DNA of 55,498 nt from Oligoflexus sp. (GCF_035712445.1 NZ_DASTAT010000027.1:1-55498), one strand, 5' to 3'; positions 1-8,610 are shown, numbered from the stretch's first letter. The notes: generated by a model not told the origin, from the sequence alone. A program made the numbers and translations.

Positions 1-2
1 TA

Positions 3-2351
3 ACCATCACCGCAGTCGGTTCCTTGCCGCGAGCCGGTATTGAAATCGAGAACCTGGGGGCTGGCGCGGAAAAACTCGCTGAAGGCGCAGTATCGGCTCT
101 CAATGCCCCTGGTTTTGATCCAGGATCTCTCAGCAGCCTGACAGGTGAAGTCACCGGCTCCGCCATCCAAGGTTTAACCACGGCTGGACTCTCCGCCGAA
201 AAAATCATCGAAGGCGGCGCGATTGAATCCATCATTTCCGGTGCGACATCGGGACTAAAAAAGACGGAAACATCAGCATCGGATGCCGTCCAGGCCCTTG
301 GTTCCATCGCAGGATCCGCCGTAAGCGTCCTGTCGAAAGTAGGACTGACATCCCCCGAACTGCAAAAGGATGCCCTGGCAGCCGTTGTCAAATCCTCCAT
401 GAGCGGCGCGCAAACGCTGGCCGGCAACAGCGGCGAAACTCTGGCGAACACCATGTCCGCGGTGGCAAGCCAGGCGGTTCTTGCTCTGACCACAGGCGGT
501 TTTGAAAGCAGTCAGATAGGAAGCGCCATCTCCACGATCGTGCAAACAGGTGTTTCGGAAATCTCAAAAAATGGCAACAGCAGTGCCAGCTCAGCCACAA
601 ATATTGCCTCAAAGCTCATCGAGGGCGCCCTTTCTGGAGCAGGAACTCTGATCCAAAGCGGAAGCCTCCCCAGTGATCAGATCGCTGACGTCGCACGCGC
701 GGCCAGCCAGGGCGCTGTCGCCGGACTGCAGAGTCTTCAAACAGCGGGCATAGTCACAGGTGATGCCGTCTCTGTCTTCACCACATCCATCGTCAGCAGT
801 GTCTCATCCGGCCTTGAAAAAAGCGGCACCGACGCCACGATCGTGGCTCAGGCTCAGACAGGCGCGACCACGGTCGTCGAAAGCGAAGAGGTTCAGGCCC
901 AGATTGAGGCGAGTGCCGGCACAGCAGCGGCCGTGGCCACACCCACATTTTCCGTGCCGGCGGGTTCCTACGCGAGCGCTCTTTCCGTCGCTATCACAAC
1001 GACCACGACCGGAGCAAGCATTCGCTATACCCTGGATGGTTCCACACCTTCCAGCACCAACGGCACGCTATACAGCAGCGCACTTGCCATCGGCAGCAGC
1101 AAAACATTAAAAGCCATCGCCTATAAAACCGGCTGGTCGAATTCTGACGTCGCCACTGGTTCCTATACGGTGAACATTCCCATTTTTGCCGCTGCCAGCA
1201 CCTATGCCACAGGCCTGAATCCCGAAGGTCTTGCCGCCGGCGACTTGAACGGTGACGGCATCACAGATCTCGCGGTTGGACTTTATAACGGCAAAGGCGT
1301 CAGCTTTCTGCTCGGAAATGGCAACGGCACCTTCGCCGCGAAGCAGGATATTTCCAATTCACCCAATAGCGCGGGAACCTTTTCATCCATTCTCACCGCC
1401 TCCATCGCTGTCGGTGACATCAATGCCGATGGCAAAGCGGATGCCGTGTGGGGCGCCTGGGGTGATAACTTCCTGAGCGTTCTGACCAATACCACCCCCA
1501 CGAATGCCACGACGCTGAGCTTTGCAAACAATCAGCCCACCGGCTATAATCCCGGCATTTCCGGCCCGCGTGGCGTTGGCATTACGGATGTGGATGCCGA
1601 TGGTCTGAAAGATATTGTGATCGGCGAAGCCAACGGAAATCAACTGATCGTTTTTCTGAATCAAAGTGGAACGGTGGGAAGCTTCGTCAAATACGGCACG
1701 AACTGGTTATGGAATCCGGATAGCACTGTCTACACCGGCAATGCCCATCCCTGGATGGTGGCCGTTGCCGACTTCAATGCGGATGGCAAGCCTGATGTCG
1801 TCGGCGGTGGTGGCTTTGGTGGAATCTTCAGCGTTATGCTGAACGCCACGACGACTGTGGGATCCCCCTCCTTTCAAACGGCCAACCGCATCAATACCGG
1901 GACCGCTCTGAGCTGCAGTAACAACAGCACTGTCAGCGTCAGCGACTTCAATGGTGATGGCAGGCCCGATGTCGCCGCATCCTGTCCCACCGCGGGCACG
2001 GATAAAATCGCCATCTTTATCAATAGCACAGCCCCCAATGCCATCGCCGCATCCTTCACGGTCAGCAGCATCGATGCCGGCGATTCCCTTGTCGCCGTCA
2101 CTTCCGGTGATGTCAATGCCGACGGCAAGGCCGACCTTGTCGCGGTCGCCAACACCAGTCCCAACGCTCTTTATGTTTTCCGCGGCAACGGCGATGGGAC
2201 CTTTGCTGCGGCTGAAACCTACAGCATCGGCACCAGTACTGGCCCGGGGCGGGTTCTGCTCGTGGATGTGAATGCGGACAACCGACCTGATGTGGTGATC
2301 ACGAATGGTTCCACCAACCAGGTCACGGTCTTTCTGAATCAGACGCCTTAA
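3..2351 (+). CDS. FG-GAP/VCBS beta-propeller protein with chitobiase-type domain (5' end outside window)
   Basis: The reading frame is open to the left edge, so this is the 3' part of a longer gene; the TTG at 24 is not a convincing start. The first 300 or so residues visible are Ala/Ser/Gly-rich and repeat a degenerate helical unit of about 45-50 residues. Next comes a domain of about 80 residues resembling the chitobiase/beta-hexosaminidase C-terminal (CHB_HEX) Ig-like fold, with the IRYTLDGSTPS motif. The last 370 residues hold seven calcium-loop motifs of the DxNxDGxxD type (for example GDLNGDGITD, GDINADGKAD, ADFNADGKPD), as expected for one seven-bladed FG-GAP/VCBS propeller. By family, this is an exported, probably surface-attached adhesion or carbohydrate-binding protein. 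Its end overlaps the convergent gene at 2348 by 4 bp. Substrate unknown. Confidence 0.85.
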   Translation, partial: TITAVGSLPRAGIEIENLGAGAEKLAEGAVSALNAPGFDPGSLSSLTGEVTGSAIQGLTTAGLSAEKIIEGGAIESIISGATSGLKKTETSASDAVQALGSIAGSAVSVLSKVGLTSPELQKDALAAVVKSSMSGAQTLAGNSGETLANTMSAVASQAVLALTTGGFESSQIGSAISTIVQTGVSEISKNGNSSASSATNIASKLIEGALSGAGTLIQSGSLPSDQIADVARAASQGAVAGLQSLQTAGIVTGDAVSVFTTSIVSSVSSGLEKSGTDATIVAQAQTGATTVVESEEVQAQIEASAGTAAAVATPTFSVPAGSYASALSVAITTTTTGASIRYTLDGSTPSSTNGTLYSSALAIGSSKTLKAIAYKTGWSNSDVATGSYTVNIPIFAAASTYATGLNPEGLAAGDLNGDGITDLAVGLYNGKGVSFLLGNGNGTFAAKQDISNSPNSAGTFSSILTASIAVGDINADGKADAVWGAWGDNFLSVLTNTTPTNATTLSFANNQPTGYNPGISGPRGVGITDVDADGLKDIVIGEANGNQLIVFLNQSGTVGSFVKYGTNWLWNPDSTVYTGNAHPWMVAVADFNADGKPDVVGGGGFGGIFSVMLNATTTVGSPSFQTANRINTGTALSCSNNSTVSVSDFNGDGRPDVAASCPTAGTDKIAIFINSTAPNAIAASFTVSSIDAGDSLVAVTSGDVNADGKADLVAVANTSPNALYVFRGNGDGTFAAAETYSIGTSTGPGRVLLVDVNADNRPDVVITNGSTNQVTVFLNQTP

Positions 2352-3124
2352 GGCATGGTTCCCGTCCACGCCCCGGCCACCGTGCGTTCACCCTGGGGCG
2401 TGATCAAGCCCCAGCTTCCTTCAAAGGCTGATTTATCGGAATTCAGTTTCCATTGAAACCAGCCTTTTTCTTTTTGCAGACTCCAAAGACCACTGATATA
2501 TACCCCATGCGCAAACACAGAGGTCAATTCACCTGCCATCTCTTTTTTTCCAGCGCCTGTGAAGCGAAACAGACCGGAATCCCCCTTCAGCTGCACGCGT
2601 ACCTTACTTCTTTTGCCTCCGTCCGGCAGAGTCATGGCACTGTCCCATACCCCAAGATCGTTTCGTGCTTTGATAATCGCCCGCCTTGCGATAAAGCCAA
2701 TCGGCTCGTTCGGAGTCGAGAAGACCTGCTGCACATTCGTGATCTGAGCCAAAAGCCGCGGATCCTGATATTTCTTGTGAGCAAAGGCCAGCAGCTCGTC
2801 CTTATTGATCTTAAGATCCTTATGCTGGACCACGCAGGCAGGAAGCTCATCGGTCCCGAGGCAGCTGGCGGTGGCCAAAGGTCCCTTATAAACGCGGCCT
2901 GGTCCGCTGTTGCTGGTATCACGCGTCAGCTGAATATCAAGCGGGCGTCCGGTGATATCCTGGGGCAGACGGTACTGAAGCTTCGCATCATCCAGCTGAA
3001 AGGCTTCCAGCGGAAGTCGGGCCATGGGCTCCAGTTCTTTTTTAATCGGCACATAATAATCCTGAGCCCAAAGGCAAGGGGTACTGACGAGGTTAAACAA
3101 AAAGACCAGTCCAATGCGTTTCAT
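2348..3124 (-). CDS. exported protein of unknown function, 258 aa
   Basis: I do not recognise this protein. It begins with a Sec-type signal peptide (MKRIGLVFLFNLVSTPCLWA, then QDYY), so it is probably periplasmic or secreted; the Cys in the signal is not in a good lipobox context. The mature part is mixed alpha/beta in appearance, with a Trp-rich C-terminal third (GLWSLQKEKGWFQWKL and SWGLITPQGERTVAGAWTG) that looks like beta hairpins ending in Trp-Gly. The gene starts only 9 bp after the stop of the TPR-like regulator and is probably in its operon, so it could be a target or partner of that regulator. Confidence 0.75.
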   Translation of the reverse strand: MKRIGLVFLFNLVSTPCLWAQDYYVPIKKELEPMARLPLEAFQLDDAKLQYRLPQDITGRPLDIQLTRDTSNSGPGRVYKGPLATASCLGTDELPACVVQHKDLKINKDELLAFAHKKYQDPRLLAQITNVQQVFSTPNEPIGFIARRAIIKARNDLGVWDSAMTLPDGGKRSKVRVQLKGDSGLFRFTGAGKKEMAGELTSVFAHGVYISGLWSLQKEKGWFQWKLNSDKSAFEGSWGLITPQGERTVAGAWTGTMP

Positions 3125-3133
3125 GTTGCTATC

Positions 3134-4951
3134 CTATTGCGATGAGGGTCGAACCAAACGATATTTTGTGCCACGGCCTTTGCCAATCCGCTCCACGAGT
3201 CCTTCCTGGCAAAGACTGGAAAGATCGCGGCTCGCTGTGATGCGTGAGGTTCCAAAAAGCTTGACGCAGTCTTCGACATCGATATGAGGCCTATCCGCCA
3301 AAGCCTCCAGAATCAAAAGCTGCCGTGAATTCAGAGACGTCGATGCCGGCGGCGCTTCCACCGGGGCAGCCACAAGCGGAGCCTGGGGCGCGGTGGGCTG
3401 AAAATTATGAAACTGCAGCAGCACCCCGGGACGCAGGCAGTAACCCTGGGGTCCATGCTCAATCCAGCCACCGGCCGTACCCAGCTGCGTGCGCACCCTT
3501 GAAATCAAGGAATACACCAGCGAATCATGCTTGAGCGGATGATAAGCATAACCCCAGATCGCTTCGACGAGCTGCTGTTTTTGAACCCAGCCCTGACTCA
3601 GAAGCCGCAAAAGGTCAAGCGTCTGCGGTGACACAAGGCTATCCACGCGGGCGATATCCCCATGATCCACGACTATCAAAGCGCCCTTCGGCATCAGAAT
3701 ATGCAGCGATTGCTCGACGGCCTGCAGCGGCAGGAGTTTACTCAAAAGCCCGAGATAAGGGGAATCCAGGACGATGCCCAGTTTTTGGATGATGCTGCTC
3801 TGCGGCGTGCTCAATCCATCCAGGATGTCTCCCAAAGGATCCTCACCACGCGTAGTTTCCAGACGGCGGCCTTCCGCGCGGGCCAGAATGCGCGCTGCGA
3901 TATCACTGCCGAGGCGTCGCGTCAGACGGCGGCAAGGCTCCTGATAGCTGGCCGGATCTTCCCGCATTCTGAGCCCAAGAATATGAAGCTGCAGCGCCTC
4001 ATCGAACTCAGGATCCAATGCGGCCTCGGCCTGGATCAGGGATTCCCGAAAGGCCGCGAGATCCCGCCTGAGCCAGCCGATTTCAGCCGCCTGCAGGTGC
4101 CAAAAGATTTCGTGACGCCGATGCCGCTCCGCGTAAATCGAGCGGCCGATATCTTCATGCAGGCGACTGGCCTGATTCAATTCGCCCCTCAGGATGAACT
4201 GCCGAATCAGCTCCAGACTCAGGGCATTATCACTGTAGTTATTGGCTACGCGACTTTCATCAAGCAGTTCGCGGATGGTTTGAAGCGCATCGTAAGGCGG
4301 ATATCCAAATTGAATTTTATACATGAGCAGGGAACGATAGATCGCTTTCTCATAGGCGCCGTGTCCTAAATTTTGCGCCAGACCATAAGCCGTCTCCAGC
4401 TCCCGAAGTCCGCGGGCCATGCGTCCACAGCCGATCAAGCCATGCCCCAAAAGTTCGGTGGCCAGCATTCTTCCAAAATAAAAATCGGCAGCGATCGCCG
4501 CCTGCCAGGCTTTTTGCGCGGCTATCATCGCCTGAATCTTCCGACCGCACAGCTGGCGAAAAAAACCTATGCCCTGCCACACGTAGAAACGTATGCGCCC
4601 CTGGTGCCGATCGGCGGGAAGATGCCGCAGCAAAGATAGGTTTTGAGCGAAAAGCGCGCGGGCTTTGCCATAAAGGGAAAGTCGCGCAAAGCCAATCCCT
4701 AAATAGAATCGGCAGGCGACGCGTTCCTCGTCGGGCAGCTGCGCAACGACGCTTTGAAAACGAATATCCGCTTCATCAATGCGGCCTTTGAAACATAAGG
4801 CACCGATCACAAAAGGCCAGTGCTCCGTCGCGATGGGCTCCCCAAAAGCCTGATCCACGGTGAGTTTCAAAACTTCATCCGTGCGGCCACTGAAAAAAAG
4901 CTGAGGCAGCGCAGCCCGGGATGAATTTCCATGTTCGGACGAACTGTTCAT
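3134..4951 (-). CDS. TPR-like regulator with two C-terminal winged helices, 605 aa
   Basis: No signal peptide or membrane segment is visible, so it is probably cytoplasmic. Residues of about 30-370 are a run of amphipathic helices with small-residue/aromatic spacing (for example ACRFYLGIGFARLSLYGKAR and MLATELLGHGLIGCGRMARG) typical of TPR or Rap-like helical repeats. Residues of about 435-510 resemble an OmpR/PhoB-type winged helix (SPQTLDLLRLLSQGWVQKQQ ... VYSLISRVRTQLG ... GPQGYCLRPG). A Pro-rich linker leads to a second winged helix at about 540-600 (LNSRQLLILEALADRP ... SRITASRDLSSLCQEGLVER) of the DeoR/MarR-like sort. Its ATG overlaps the stop of the 46-codon peptide gene by 4 bp (ATGA), implying translational coupling. 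I infer a ligand- or peptide-sensing transcription factor; ligand and targets are unknown. Confidence 0.75.
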   Translation of the reverse strand: MNSSSEHGNSSRAALPQLFFSGRTDEVLKLTVDQAFGEPIATEHWPFVIGALCFKGRIDEADIRFQSVVAQLPDEERVACRFYLGIGFARLSLYGKARALFAQNLSLLRHLPADRHQGRIRFYVWQGIGFFRQLCGRKIQAMIAAQKAWQAAIAADFYFGRMLATELLGHGLIGCGRMARGLRELETAYGLAQNLGHGAYEKAIYRSLLMYKIQFGYPPYDALQTIRELLDESRVANNYSDNALSLELIRQFILRGELNQASRLHEDIGRSIYAERHRRHEIFWHLQAAEIGWLRRDLAAFRESLIQAEAALDPEFDEALQLHILGLRMREDPASYQEPCRRLTRRLGSDIAARILARAEGRRLETTRGEDPLGDILDGLSTPQSSIIQKLGIVLDSPYLGLLSKLLPLQAVEQSLHILMPKGALIVVDHGDIARVDSLVSPQTLDLLRLLSQGWVQKQQLVEAIWGYAYHPLKHDSLVYSLISRVRTQLGTAGGWIEHGPQGYCLRPGVLLQFHNFQPTAPQAPLVAAPVEAPPASTSLNSRQLLILEALADRPHIDVEDCVKLFGTSRITASRDLSSLCQEGLVERIGKGRGTKYRLVRPSSQ

Positions 4952-5088
4952 GCAAGGCCCAATCCTGGTTTTAATAGATTAGCATCCCATTTTTCATTCG
5001 CAGTGTGCAAGATCTGATCGAAGGGCGCCTGGGCCACAGCGATATCGGAGGCTCCGATGAGCAGTATCATGATCAGACGATGAATCAT
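4948..5088 (-). CDS. small exported peptide, 46 aa, coupled to the TPR-like regulator
   Basis: This short frame starts at ATG 5088, has a good ribosome site (GGAAAGGAA, about 7 nt from the ATG), and its TGA overlaps the ATG of the regulator by 4 bp. The product begins with a textbook signal peptide: two basic residues, a core LIMILLIGA, then AVAQA with an A-x-A cleavage site. That leaves a mature peptide of about 25 residues that starts PFDQILHTANEKWD and ends in a Gly/Leu-rich tail. Three independent signs (SD, signal sequence, ATGA overlap) support a real gene, though 46 codons is short enough for chance. I infer an exported peptide functionally tied to the downstream regulator. It has no recognised family. 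Confidence 0.55.
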   Translation of the reverse strand: MIHRLIMILLIGASDIAVAQAPFDQILHTANEKWDANLLKPGLGLA

Positions 5089-5173
5089 CTTAAATTCCTT
5101 TCCCACGACCATCGTGGACTTCTCCCTTGTAAAGAAGAGAGGAGGCCCCCGCAGCTAAGCCCGTCTTGATTCG

Positions 5174-5319
5174 CATGATGGGATTTGATGGGCTACCCTG
5201 TCCGGCCGCTAAATCGATTTTTTCCACTATATACAATATGTTATGAATTTTCTCTCCCCTTATTAACCGCCATTGTGGACGGGCAAAGCCCATCCTTTAG
5301 CCCGTCAAATCCCATCATG
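5174..5319. repeat. 21-bp inverted repeat in a divergent intergenic region
   Basis: The 330 bp between the peptide gene (start 5088, minus strand) and the lipoprotein gene (start 5419, plus strand) hold no convincing gene. They contain an inverted repeat with arms 5174-5194 (catgatgggatttgatgggc plus t) and 5299-5319, matching at 20 of 21 positions and separated by 104 bp. The left arm can also pair locally with 5158-5165. A shorter direct repeat, CCATYGTGGAC, occurs at 5109-5119 and 5270-5280. Position between divergent genes, one of which leads into a DNA-binding regulator, suggests paired operator sites; this is inference. Confidence 0.6.
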
Positions 5320-5418
5320 AGGCTACAGATGGCCTGAGGTGCAACGCCGCGCGGGACGGCCTATAACCGCCCTTGTCAGGTGCTCTGACCCTCACGACGA
5401 AAGAAAAGGATAACAAGC

Positions 5419-6375
5419 ATGAAAAAGAATCAAATCGTAATGACAAGCCTTCTGAGTCTTCCCCTGTTCCTGGTTCTGGCCTGCGGTCAGACTTCTCAGA
5501 ATGATGATGACGAGGATAAAAAAGGCGGCACCACAGCAGGCAATACTGCCAATACCAGTCCTGTGAATCCTGCACCGGCTCCGGCTCCTGCCCCCGCTCC
5601 GGCGCCACGCCCTACACTGTCTCCCGCTCCCGCGCCGGCCCCATTGCCAGCCGAGCCAGCCCCTGCAGGCAACTACGTCATCCGCCATGCGAAAGGTTTG
5701 CAGCCCGCGGATATTCAAAGAGCCGTCGATCAATTCCGCCTCGACCTGGGCGGTGGGAATAACGCCGGCGCTGTTGGAACACAGGCGCAGGGTCATCGTG
5801 AAATCAACTGGGATGGTGTGCCCGCGGATAAATCCTCACCCAATGCTTTCCCAGGTGATTTCTTCAAAGCTCGCGGCGCACTTTTCACAAGCCCTGGTGG
5901 TCAGCTGCAGGTCAGCGCCAAGGCCGCGGAAACTCCTGATGTGCTCTTTGCCAACGTGAATCCGGATCTGGCGCAACTCTTCAAAGCCTTCAGCCCGGAA
6001 AAGCTCTTTGCTGCTCCTGGAAGTCGCGTGATTGATGTGACCTTCACTGTTCCAGGCAGCAATGATGCCGCCACCGTCACAGCGTTTGGTTCGGTCTTTA
6101 CGGATGTGGATGTCGCGGGTCAAACCCGCATGGAATACTTCGATCTTTCGGGCCAAAAGATTCTGACAGTCAATGTTCCGGCCGTGGCGCATGCCAATCA
6201 GAGTCAATCCTTCGTGGGCGTGTCGTTCACTGACGGCACTCTGATCACCCGGGTTCGTATCATCATGGGTAACGTCACGCTGAATCATTTCACCAGCGAA
6301 ATGCAAGGTGAAGACGCTGTCGCCGCCGACGATTTCCTCTACGCAGAACCTCAGCAAGAGCCCCTGCGCCTCTAA
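5419..6375 (+). CDS. Pro/Ala-rich lipoprotein, 318 aa
   Basis: The N-terminus is a lipoprotein signal with lipobox LVLAC (Cys22), followed by an acidic stretch (NDDDEDKK) and a Pro-Ala linker at about residues 48-85 made of repeated PA dipeptides, which would span peptidoglycan or hold the domain away from the membrane. The C-terminal domain of about 230 residues looks beta-rich (VIDVTFTVPGSNDAATVTAF, FTDVDVAGQTRMEYFDLSG, VAHANQSQSFVGVSFTDGTL). This resembles exported beta-sandwich domains found in Bdellovibrionota and Myxococcota, but I cannot name a family. Acidic residues after Cys+2 do not include the Asp at +2 that would signal inner-membrane retention. It is divergent from the peptide/regulator set and ends at a strong terminator. 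Confidence 0.8.
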   Translation: MKKNQIVMTSLLSLPLFLVLACGQTSQNDDDEDKKGGTTAGNTANTSPVNPAPAPAPAPAPAPRPTLSPAPAPAPLPAEPAPAGNYVIRHAKGLQPADIQRAVDQFRLDLGGGNNAGAVGTQAQGHREINWDGVPADKSSPNAFPGDFFKARGALFTSPGGQLQVSAKAAETPDVLFANVNPDLAQLFKAFSPEKLFAAPGSRVIDVTFTVPGSNDAATVTAFGSVFTDVDVAGQTRMEYFDLSGQKILTVNVPAVAHANQSQSFVGVSFTDGTLITRVRIIMGNVTLNHFTSEMQGEDAVAADDFLYAEPQQEPLRL

Positions 6376-6382
6376 GCTAACG

Positions 6383-6423
6383 AAAAGGGCTGCATCCAGA
6401 ACGGATGCAGCCCTTTTTTTTTT
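6383..6423. terminator. strong, probably bidirectional intrinsic terminator
   Basis: A perfect 15-bp stem (6383-6397 with 6403-6417, aaaagggctgcatcc and its complement) with a 5-nt loop is followed by a run of ten T on the plus strand and preceded by four A. It serves the lipoprotein on the plus strand and can serve the receiver protein gene that ends at 6440 on the minus strand. Confidence 0.9.
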
Positions 6424-6439
6424 GCGTGGACAGCCGAAG

Positions 6440-6967
6440 TCAGAAGACCCGTTTCAAAGCGAAAGCGGGCTGCATCTTCGGAACGGCCAACGTCTTCTGT
6501 ACCATGGCGAGCTTGGCGACGGCCTCGATCAGATACTGGCTTTTGACCGGTTTTGGAAAAAAGGCCTGATAGCCTTCCTCGAAGCTTCTTTGCATCGCTT
6601 CCGGGCTGGAATACGCGGAAATCGCAATGGCCGGCACAAAGCCCTCGGCGCCGGACGCTTGGGCCTTGCGAAATTTCCGAATCAGATCAAACCCGTCTTC
6701 TTCAGGCATGGACAGATCGCTCAGGATAAGATGAGGTCGGAAGGCTTCCATCAGATCGAAAGCCTCCGCCACCGACGCCGCCCACTTCACCTGGGCACCT
6801 TCATGAATCAGCATTCTCGCCAGGATAAAAGCGGTGTCTCCATCGTCATCGACCACCAGCACGCGAAGTCCTTTGATATTCGGAACCTCACGCCCTTCTT
6901 CATCTTTTTCCATCATGGTGACATTGGAATGTTCTGGATAACCTTTGAACTTTGCTGTCTTCCTCAT
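6440..6967 (-). CDS. single-domain response regulator (CheY-like receiver)
   Basis: Residues of about 34-155 form a receiver domain: acidic cluster D40-D42, phospho-acceptor D84 in LILSDLSMPEEDGFDL, the Ser/Thr position S117 (AISAYS) and the conserved Lys139 (FFPKPV). No output domain follows, so it acts through protein contacts, either as a CheY/Spo0F-type relay or as a partner of a hybrid kinase. There is an N-terminal extension of about 30 charged residues; an internal Met at 18/19 could be the start, and the SD before 6967 is weak. No sensor kinase lies nearby. The gene is a single unit. Confidence 0.9.
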   Translation of the reverse strand: MRKTAKFKGYPEHSNVTMMEKDEEGREVPNIKGLRVLVVDDDGDTAFILARMLIHEGAQVKWAASVAEAFDLMEAFRPHLILSDLSMPEEDGFDLIRKFRKAQASGAEGFVPAIAISAYSSPEAMQRSFEEGYQAFFPKPVKSQYLIEAVAKLAMVQKTLAVPKMQPAFALKRVF

Positions 6968-7150
6968 GTTGACATCTCGCTAGGACGAAGTTAACGATGA
7001 TGGGACCCCCTCCCTATTCGAATACCCCCTGTGAGCGAAGATGGCAAACGATTGACTTACTTTATGTACAAAAAAATACCCCAGTGAACACTTGTTTCTG
7101 CAATATTTTCCCTGCTCGCGCGTATTCTTCGGGATGACGAAGGAGTTCCC

Positions 7151-7855
7151 ATGAATCCAAACCTTGTCTTACTGGCGTTGATCGCTGCTGGCATTCTTGC
7201 CCTTATTGCATGGCACGTTTATCGTTCCGCAAAGCCTTTTACGCGGCTCTGTCTTTACCTCCGATTTTTTCTCGGCTTCATTTTTGTCAGCAGCGGGTTT
7301 GGAAAAATCGCCTACATGGCCGGCAAGAAAGTGTTCAGTTTCATCGGTCCCGTCACGCTCGAAGCCATGCTCGCCCCGCATGGCCTCGCTCTTTTCGGAC
7401 GCTTTATCGCCTGCTCCCAGATCATCATCGGCCTCTGTCTCCTCTCGTCACGACTGGCGACCTTGGGTGCGATCATGCTCGTTCCCATGCTTTTGAGCAT
7501 CGGCGTGGTTACGGTCTCGATGGATTTTAAAAATACCCCCTTCATCGTCGCCTTTCTCCTGGTCCTGAACATTCTCCTTCTGATCAAGGATTGGCATAAA
7601 TTAAAATTTATTTGGGCCGAATCCACGGAGCCTCTGAAACCTCTGCCCCTGACTTTTCGGTGGCGCAAGGCCGACGCTATTTGGTCAGTCGGTGCGCTGC
7701 TGATGCTGGCCTCCATCGCCGTTTTCCATGCGGCGCCTGCGTTGGGCAAACCCATCATGGGCTGCGGACTTCTCATCATGCTTCTGAGCGCAGTCGTTTA
7801 TCTGCGTCCTGTCGCCTCCTCCCTCCACAGTAAAAATCGCAATCCCGGCAGCTGA
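7151..7855 (+). CDS. DoxX-like integral membrane protein
   Basis: The protein has 234 residues with about six to seven hydrophobic segments. The YLRFFLGFIFVSSGFGKIAY motif near residue 45 and the ALFGRFIACSQIIIGLCLL helix match the DoxX/SURF4-like membrane family (thiosulfate:quinone oxidoreductase small subunit relatives). Family members are inner-membrane proteins of mostly unknown function, some linked to redox homeostasis. The ATG is preceded by a good AAGGAG site. No DoxD or sulfur gene is adjacent, so a specific role cannot be assigned. Confidence 0.7.
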   Translation: MNPNLVLLALIAAGILALIAWHVYRSAKPFTRLCLYLRFFLGFIFVSSGFGKIAYMAGKKVFSFIGPVTLEAMLAPHGLALFGRFIACSQIIIGLCLLSSRLATLGAIMLVPMLLSIGVVTVSMDFKNTPFIVAFLLVLNILLLIKDWHKLKFIWAESTEPLKPLPLTFRWRKADAIWSVGALLMLASIAVFHAAPALGKPIMGCGLLIMLLSAVVYLRPVASSLHSKNRNPGS

Positions 7856-7953
7856 GCCTGCCGCACTCATTGGAAATTCGGCATAGCCTTTGCTTCTCTT
7901 CAAGGCTGTGCGTTCACGCGCATTATTGAACACGTCCAATCAAAGGATTCATC

Positions 7954-8610
7954 ATGCAAAGAGAAACAACGATCAGGGACGTATCAGGCGTCAGAAGCCG
8001 CATTTCCTGGGGAGCAGTATTCGCAGGCTTTTTCATTGCTCTTGTGAGCGTCGTGCTCCTGACGAGTCTCGGTTCTGCCATCGGTTTCACGGCCGCGCGA
8101 TCCAACGGCGTCGGCACCGATCAGATTACGACGGGCGCAGCCATTTACGGAGTGCTCGTCACTCTGTTTTCACTCTTTGTGGGCGGATGGGCCACCAGTC
8201 AATGCGTGGCTCGTGAAACGAAGCTCGAAGCGGCCTTTTCTGGAATCGTTCTTTGGGGCGTGACCTTTATCGCACTCATCTTTCTTGCGCTCAATGGCAT
8301 CAGCCTTGGCCTGGGCACCGTGATGGGCATCAACACACTCATCAGCAATCATCTGATGACCATGGAAATGCGTGGACTCGCCGAGAATCTGGCCCTGACT
8401 CCCGAGCAGATGATCGCCTTCCAGGAGATGATGCGAACCACAATCAATCAGGCCAATGTAGCGGCTGCAACCTGGTGGTCCTTCGCGGGACTCATCCTCT
8501 CCGTTCTGGCCACCGTGCTCGGCGCGGTCGTGGGCAGCGGCCCTGCCCTTGCCGTGCGGCGTCTGAGTCTGCGTCATCCAGCCAAGAACGCCCACGCCGT
8601 CCGTATGTAA
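7954..8610 (+). CDS. integral membrane protein of unknown function, 218 aa
   Basis: Four hydrophobic segments are visible at about residues 15-42, 50-75, 85-112 and 170-198; a soluble, Met/Glu-rich stretch (MEMRGLAENLALTPEQMIAF) lies between the third and fourth. Gly/Ala-rich helices (GAVFAGFFIALVSVVLLTSL, AVVGSGPALAVRRL) are like those of small membrane proteins sometimes labelled PhnA-like in alphaproteobacteria, but I would not transfer that name. It has a fair SD (AAAGG) 8 nt before the ATG and stands alone between DoxX and the BluB-like gene. Confidence 0.65.
   Translation: MQRETTIRDVSGVRSRISWGAVFAGFFIALVSVVLLTSLGSAIGFTAARSNGVGTDQITTGAAIYGVLVTLFSLFVGGWATSQCVARETKLEAAFSGIVLWGVTFIALIFLALNGISLGLGTVMGINTLISNHLMTMEMRGLAENLALTPEQMIAFQEMMRTTINQANVAAATWWSFAGLILSVLATVLGAVVGSGPALAVRRLSLRHPAKNAHAVRM

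Noticed and set aside
2453..3145. Long plus-strand frame opposite the exported 258-residue protein
   Set aside because: It is an antisense frame through a gene with a good signal peptide; its own product has no coherent features.
5090..5293. 67-codon frame on the minus strand in the regulator-upstream region
   Set aside because: It overlaps the inverted repeat, has no SD of note and no recognisable product; the shorter signal-peptide frame at 4948-5088 fits much better.
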